Source: Funneliformis mosseae (taxonomy: Eukaryota; Glomeromycota; Glomeromycetes; Glomerales; Glomeraceae). From it: 10,278 bases of DNA. The position numbers were made by a program, and so were the translations under genes. Positions 7,017 through 10,278 of the stretch are shown one piece after another. How positions within the stretch are numbered: position 1 is the stretch's first letter; the number at the start of each line of letters is the position of its first letter. The stretch spans positions 1-10,278 of the forward strand of contig CAJVPP010004024.1 of NCBI GenBank assembly GCA_910592005.1, in the 5' to 3' direction. Under the pieces are notes generated by a model. The model saw nothing but the letters and a program-made list of their open reading frames with translations, was not told the origin of the DNA and ran no database searches.

Positions 7017-7762
7017 TCAAAAGAACTGTAAATTCCGCAACAATTGAATTCTTTCCAAAAAATTAAATCGTGTTACATTTAACTAGTTCTAATAGAGCAA
7101 TTATTTTTTTTTAGTCTTGAAATATCAGCTAATAAATGTTGATTAGATATAATTTTCAAAAAAATTATACAGCTCTGGACTCTATTGTACTCTATTGTGA
7201 ATTTGATTTGTCGTCAAAAGAATTCAATAATTTCGTATGATCTATTTGTTATCTATTTGAATTTTTTAAAGAAGTCTTCGTTGATTAGAAATCTGCCGTT
7301 TTCCATTCATTAATTGTTACGAAAGAAAAATAATTTTTTGTTGTTCCATTCGTCGTTGTTTTCATTTTCTATTATTTACAGAAAAATTGTTGTTTCTCCA
7401 AGAAATTCTGTTAGTCATCAGAATAATCAGTTGATGCGATAGAATTATATCTATATTCTTGAAGCAAAAACCGGAGTATAACTTGCCTGCGTCGATCACG
7501 TGTTGCAAATGTTTTGCCACAATATAGTTCCAATTTCTTATATAATAAAAATTGTAATAAAACAAAGGTATAATTAATATTAATATGAGAAAACGAAAAC
7601 AATAAGGAACGGAAATCTACCTTTCAAGTCCATCATAACAAGAAAATAACTGAACTTACAAGTCCATATTTCGTTGTCACCCTAAATCCAAAAAAATTAC
7701 AATCTTCATTCATTAATACAAAATATCGGTTTAAGAATTTAGAATTTTATTATTAATAATTA

Positions 7763-7798
<36 letters not shown>

Positions 7799-7800
7799 AA
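7763..7800. repeat. T16-A22 homopolymer palindrome
   Basis: Sixteen Ts (7763-7778) are followed directly by twenty-two As (7779-7800). The tract lies in the probable intronic gap of the decayed minus-strand gene. It is self-complementary and prone to length error in sequencing. Confidence 0.9.
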
Positions 7801-7972
7801 TTCATAAAAAATTTGAAAACATTAACGTAATTAAAAAATCTATGGAGTATGTAATTATTTTGTAACAATGATCTTATTCCTAATTCTCAGTAAATTTGAG
7901 AAATTCAAAAGAATCGTTTATTGATTAATAAATATCCTTACTTACAAGGTATCATTTTAAATATATAATTAC

Positions 7973-8050
7973 GTGAAAATAAAAATTTATCTTTAACAGT
8001 TGTCGTGATCATTTGTATTCAAGTACTCGTACTTGAATTTTTATTTTCAC
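7973..8050. repeat. 78-bp foldback element with perfect 15-bp terminal inverted repeats
   Basis: GTGAAAATAAAAATT (7973-7987) is exactly reverse-complemented at 8036-8050. Inside, TTCAAGTAC-TC-GTACTTGAA (8018-8037) forms a second 9-bp hairpin overlapping the right arm by two bases. This resembles a small MITE or a hairpin within an intron. No convincing target-site duplication is visible at its edges. Confidence 0.7.
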
Positions 8051-8121
8051 AACAATTATAATCTCCTTTTGTATTTTTTCAATCAATTGGCGTTTTTAGA
8101 CAACGTCCGAAACATCACGAT

Positions 8122-8335
8122 TTACAAGGACGCCATAATTTGTTGACGTAATTCGCAGGTGCTTGCTTCAGTTACAGCATCAGCTTCAAATCCTTGATTT
8201 TGAAAATTGTTGAATGGTTTTAATAATTGATTTGTTGAAGAAACCAAATTAATTCCAAACTTCATGACTTTACATTACAAAGCGTCCCCAAACATAATGT
8301 CATATCATTATTAAAATACATGAATCTACGATTTG
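8122..8335 (-). pseudogene. Second exon block of the decayed gene
   Basis: The block follows an ATTAG acceptor (intron 8481-8336, 146 bp). It opens as NRRFMYFNNDMTLCLGTLCN then VKS and hits a TGA at 8262-8264. In an overlapping frame, ATG 8263-8265 starts MKFGINLVSSTNQLLKPFNN, FQNQGFEADAVTEASTCELR and QQIMASL. The final TTGTAA could instead be a GTAAAT donor, which would make the stop part of an intron. Confidence 0.45.
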
Positions 8336-8481
8336 CTAATTTTAATTTTTTAACATTAAAATTTTAAAATAATAAAAATAAAAACGATATCTGTAATAAT
8401 TATAAGATTACTAAATAATTCATTTGAATTTAGGTTAAATATCATATTTCTATATATAATAGTACTTGCCGGTATCCTTAC

Positions 8482-8746
8482 TTTTAACATAAATTGATGC
8501 TTTAGTCTAACGTTTGGAATTCAAGATTCTTTCTTAAATCACTCAACTCAGATAACATCCTAAAATCTTTGATGAAAAATCGATCAAGGGAGCCTTTCAT
8601 AAACAAACTTTCTCGAGGCAAAAGAGATTCCTCAAAAAATTTAATGAGGTAAGATCGATGATTTTTAATTCAGAAGGCGAGGACAGTTTAATGTTTATGT
8701 TATTACGTGTCAATGTCAACTTATCACCTTGCCGATCCTTTGTCAA
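8482..8746 (-). pseudogene. First recognisable exon of the decayed gene
   Basis: Two overlapping frames cover it. The first (8600-8746) reads LTKDRQGDKLTLTRNNINIK then LSSPSELKIIDLTSLNF. The second (8505-8669) reads FFEESLLPRESLFMKGSLDR then FFIKDFRMLSELSDLRKNLE and FQ. The switch falls at the six-T run near 8634-8640 (plus-strand A run), consistent with a one-base homopolymer indel. A second shift leads to NVRLKHQFMLK, which runs into a GTAAGG donor at 8481. The upstream side is closed by a TGA at 8747-8749, and no initiator ATG was identified. Confidence 0.5.
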
Positions 8747-8971
8747 TCATATCTTTCGTACATTTGGGATTATTTTTAAAATTATTATTATTAATGATTA
8801 ATCAATTAAAAAAATTCTAGTTATTTTTCTCTAAACCTTAAAATTCAAAATGTTTTTCAAGAAAGATTAAATCCATTACAGCAAATACAGTTAGTTAAAA
8901 ACAGGTTGAGTTAATATTTTCTTTATCGTTAACATTATTAAATTGAATTTGTCGTACAAGATGTATTTTGT

Positions 8972-9257
8972 ATGACGACAAAAAAAGTAAAATATTTACC
9001 AATATATAAATGGTCGAAATTCGATTACATCATATCATATGTACCAAAAATTCAACTGCAAACACTCCCCATGGATGGCTTTGAAATTATAGGCACGAAA
9101 GCAATAATTCTTGAACCAGAATTGGTACAATTATCGATGTCTACGATTTCGGTCTACATTTTAAATTTTGCTGAAAGTAAGAGGTAAATTAAAGGTTATC
9201 CTTTTTTTCGTTAAATATTTTCTAATTTGTAGCATAATATTTTATAAGTTGCAATAA
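8972..9257 (+). CDS. Candidate small two-exon gene, product unknown
   Basis: ATG 8972 opens MTTKKVKYLPIYKWSKFDYI, then …QTLPMDGFEIIGTKAIIL, EPELVQLSMSTISVYILNFA and ESK. An AG|GTAAAT donor at 9184 and a TAATTTGTAG acceptor ending at 9232 define a 49-bp intron. Splicing in phase 2 continues SIIFYKLQ to TAA 9255-9257, giving about 79 residues. Without splicing, the frame ends at TAA 9185-9187. The acidic and hydrophobic balance of the second half is protein-like and the opposite strand is poorly open. No domain was recognised. It lies head-to-head with the decayed minus-strand gene, whose first visible exon begins about 225 bp away. It may be a fragment of a longer gene with an unseen upstream exon. 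Confidence 0.35.
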
Positions 9258-9363
9258 TAATATTTCAATGTCACATTTTACGACCATCGAATTAAACTAG
9301 GCAACTGGCGTCCGAAGCGAGCGTAACGCTATCACGTTCCAATTTTCGAGCTTGACATTTTAT

Positions 9364-9412
9364 TTTAGTTTAGTGTTACATTTACATTTAATTTAGTATA
9401 GTGTTACATTTA
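9364..9412. repeat. Two-copy tandem duplication, 28-bp period
   Basis: TTTAGTTTAGTGTTACATTT followed by A (9364-9384) recurs at 9392-9412 with a single T-to-A change. This is a local slippage duplication. Confidence 0.8.
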
Positions 9413-9534
9413 ATGATTTCACGATGAATAATAAATATGAGAGATTTTTTCTTCATTTTTGATCATTATTTATAGGTGGCTTACTTTAATGCTACGAACT
9501 AACCCTAATTCCACGCAACTTATCGGAAACATTG

Positions 9535-9566
9535 CGCAGCCATTGGCTGCGTGGCCTGCGGCCTGC
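9535..9566. repeat. GC-rich hairpin followed by a 7-bp tandem repeat
   Basis: CGCAGCC-ATT-GGCTGCG (9535-9551) is a perfect 7-bp stem with a 3-nt loop. GGCCTGC then occurs twice in tandem at 9553-9559 and 9560-9566. This is the most GC-rich point of the window. Confidence 0.75.
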
Positions 9567-9596
9567 TTTCTTAACAAACCTTTCCTTCACGAACTT

Positions 9597-9624
9597 CCTA
9601 ACCCTAACCCTAACCCTAACCTAA
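9597..9624. repeat. Interstitial telomere-type run, (CCCTAA)n
   Basis: CCTAA is followed by three perfect CCCTAA units (9602-9619) and then CCTAA again. This is the complement of TTAGGG, the common fungal and metazoan telomere repeat. It is too short and too embedded to be a chromosome end, since more than 650 bp of ordinary sequence follows. Confidence 0.85.
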
Positions 9625-9707
9625 TACTAACCTAATACCACGATGCTACTTCCTAATTCTAATGTCACGTCCTAACCTTAATGCTAATGCTACGCCCTAA
9701 TGCCACG

Positions 9708-9818
9708 GTGTAACATCTATAGTGGCCGACCAACATTTTTGCCCTATGCTCCGATTATAATAGTCCCGTTTACACTAATCACGTGTGTAACATATATAGT
9801 GACCGACCAACAATTTCG
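9708..9818. repeat. Direct repeat, 34-bp copies spaced 77 bp
   Basis: GTGTAACATCTATAGTGGCC, then GACCAACATTTTTG at 9708-9741, matches GTGTAACATATATAGTGACC, then GACCAACAATTTCG at 9785-9818, with four or five mismatches. The 79-codon plus-strand ORF at 9700-9939 spans both copies and is probably a by-product. Confidence 0.75.
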
Positions 9819-9819
9819 A

Positions 9820-10278
9820 TCTTTTGCACAGAACGTAAACGTTCTCCGCTTTCGGACAATAATGTCAATTCAGGTTCTGCAAATGCTGCACATTCGCGAC
9901 TTTATTGTTCAAGCTTATTATTTAATCATCATTGAATAAATGTTTTTCTTAAAAACAATTGGTAAATTAGATTTTTTGTACATAATTTTGTTCATTCTTT
10001 TTTTTATGAGTGTTTTAATAGAAAAAGATCAACACCGCGCATCAATCACTAGTAATTATTTATTTAAGAGATTTGATATTAACGTTAACATATTAACAAT
10101 AAATTTTATTTCTAAAATGGATATATATTTTAACCAATCAGATTACTTATCAGACTATTAATTGAAGAGTTTGAATACGTCTTTAAATGTTCTATTTTAT
10201 ATTCAACGCCTTGTTTATAAAGGTCGAAGGTTGAATTAATTGTATTTAATGTGAACTTAGACACTAGGGGAGTTGATA
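9820..10278. other. AT-rich DNA, no supported gene
   Basis: A 73-codon plus-strand ORF (9940-10161) is Phe-, Ile- and Leu-rich (FLYIILFILFFMSVLIEK). It could be mistaken for a membrane protein, but this composition is expected from T-rich DNA and there is no splice or promoter support. A 6-bp-arm palindrome, GAACGTAAACGTTC, lies at 9831-9844. Confidence 0.4.

Larger units (their letters stand above)
4660..8746 (-). pseudogene. Large decayed intron-containing gene, family unrecognised
   Basis: Reading right to left, this stretch is a succession of protein-like open blocks, all on the minus strand. Main blocks: 8600-8746 (49 codons), 8505-8669 (55), 8122-8265 (47), 7411-7602 (63), 7082-7213 (44), 6944-7072 (43), 6741-7016 (92 with one TGA), 6458-6625 (56), 6309-6425 (39), 6011-6321 (spliced, 77 with one TGA), 5508-5705 (66 with one TGA), 5200-5291 (30) and 4663-4782 (40). 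Adjacent blocks often overlap in a different frame, as expected for single-base indels. GT...AG introns are visible at 8481-8336, 6232-6153, 5874-5803, 5436-5341 and 5199-5102. The last block ends at TAG 4660-4662, a plausible C terminus. The start is not identified, and two adjacent genes are possible. I do not recognise the family. Decay, or uncorrected indels in the assembly, would both explain the breaks. Confidence 0.55.
9487..9707. repeat. Degenerate CCTAATGCYACG minisatellite
   Basis: The word TAATGCTACG or close variants occur at 9487-9496, 9506-9515 (TAATTCCACG), 9634-9643 (TAATACCACG), 9660-9669 (TAATGTCACG), 9679-9694 (TAATGCTAATGCTACG) and 9698-9707 (TAATGCCACG). They are usually preceded by CC, giving CCTAATG-type junctions. 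A pure CCCTAA run is embedded (9597-9624), so the array looks like telomere-type repeats grading into, or derived from, a diverged longer unit. Confidence 0.6.

Noticed and set aside
7362..7565. 67-codon minus-strand ORF beginning MFYYNFYY
   Set aside because: It is a shadow of the frame at 7411-7602, which continues past its stop into further coding-like sequence (NFLEKQQFF…, TNGTTKNYF).
9301..9350. tRNA or SINE promoter in the GC-richer stretch around GGCGTCCGAAGCGAGCGTAA
   Set aside because: No A/B box pair or cloverleaf could be traced; only an 11-nt palindrome AGCGTAACGCT is evident.
9597..9624. True chromosome end
   Set aside because: There are only three perfect CCCTAA units, with ordinary sequence continuing to the end of the window.
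9700..10161. Two adjacent plus-strand ORFs resembling a membrane protein
   Set aside because: The first spans the 77-bp-spaced direct repeat and the second is T-rich DNA. The hydrophobic runs are composition-driven.

Overview
The window looks like nuclear DNA of a very AT-rich eukaryote. There is no bacterial gene packing, and long A and T runs are everywhere. The coding-like stretches are cut by short GT...AG introns of about 50-150 bp. Several unrelated minisatellites are present, as are short CCCTAA (telomere-type) runs. This combination fits an early-diverging fungus, most likely an arbuscular mycorrhizal fungus (Glomeromycotina, Rhizophagus-like). That assignment rests on overall style and my recollection of such repeats, not on an identified marker gene. 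No rRNA, tRNA, CRISPR array or intact known gene was recognised.

Layout. Positions 1-112 hold what looks like the end of a pogo/Tigger-type DNA transposon. Positions 115-880 are AT-rich spacer with a small tandem duplication and one outlying repeat copy. Positions 880-1345 are a roughly 60-bp palindrome-rich minisatellite. Positions 1783-1975 (outlier at 2144-2192) carry an unrelated 27-28-bp GC-richer minisatellite. Positions 2200-3400 are mostly spacer. Positions 3400-4500 carry short coding-like pieces, best read on the plus strand but ambiguous, plus two foldback sequences.

The most informative part is 4660-8746 on the minus strand. It is a chain of protein-like open blocks, many of 30-56 codons. 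The blocks are separated by in-frame stops, single-base frame changes and plausible introns. I read it as one large (or two adjacent) intron-containing gene that has decayed or is badly indel-ridden in this assembly. I could not name its family. Head-to-head with it, a small two-exon plus-strand gene candidate lies at 8972-9257.

Positions 9300-9720 are a GC-richer patch with a telomere-type CCCTAA run grading into a degenerate CCTAATGCYACG array. A 77-bp-spaced direct repeat follows at 9708-9818. From 9820 to the end I see only AT-rich DNA with chance-like ORFs. The genes do not form a recognisable pathway; the window reads as a repeat-rich, gene-decay region.
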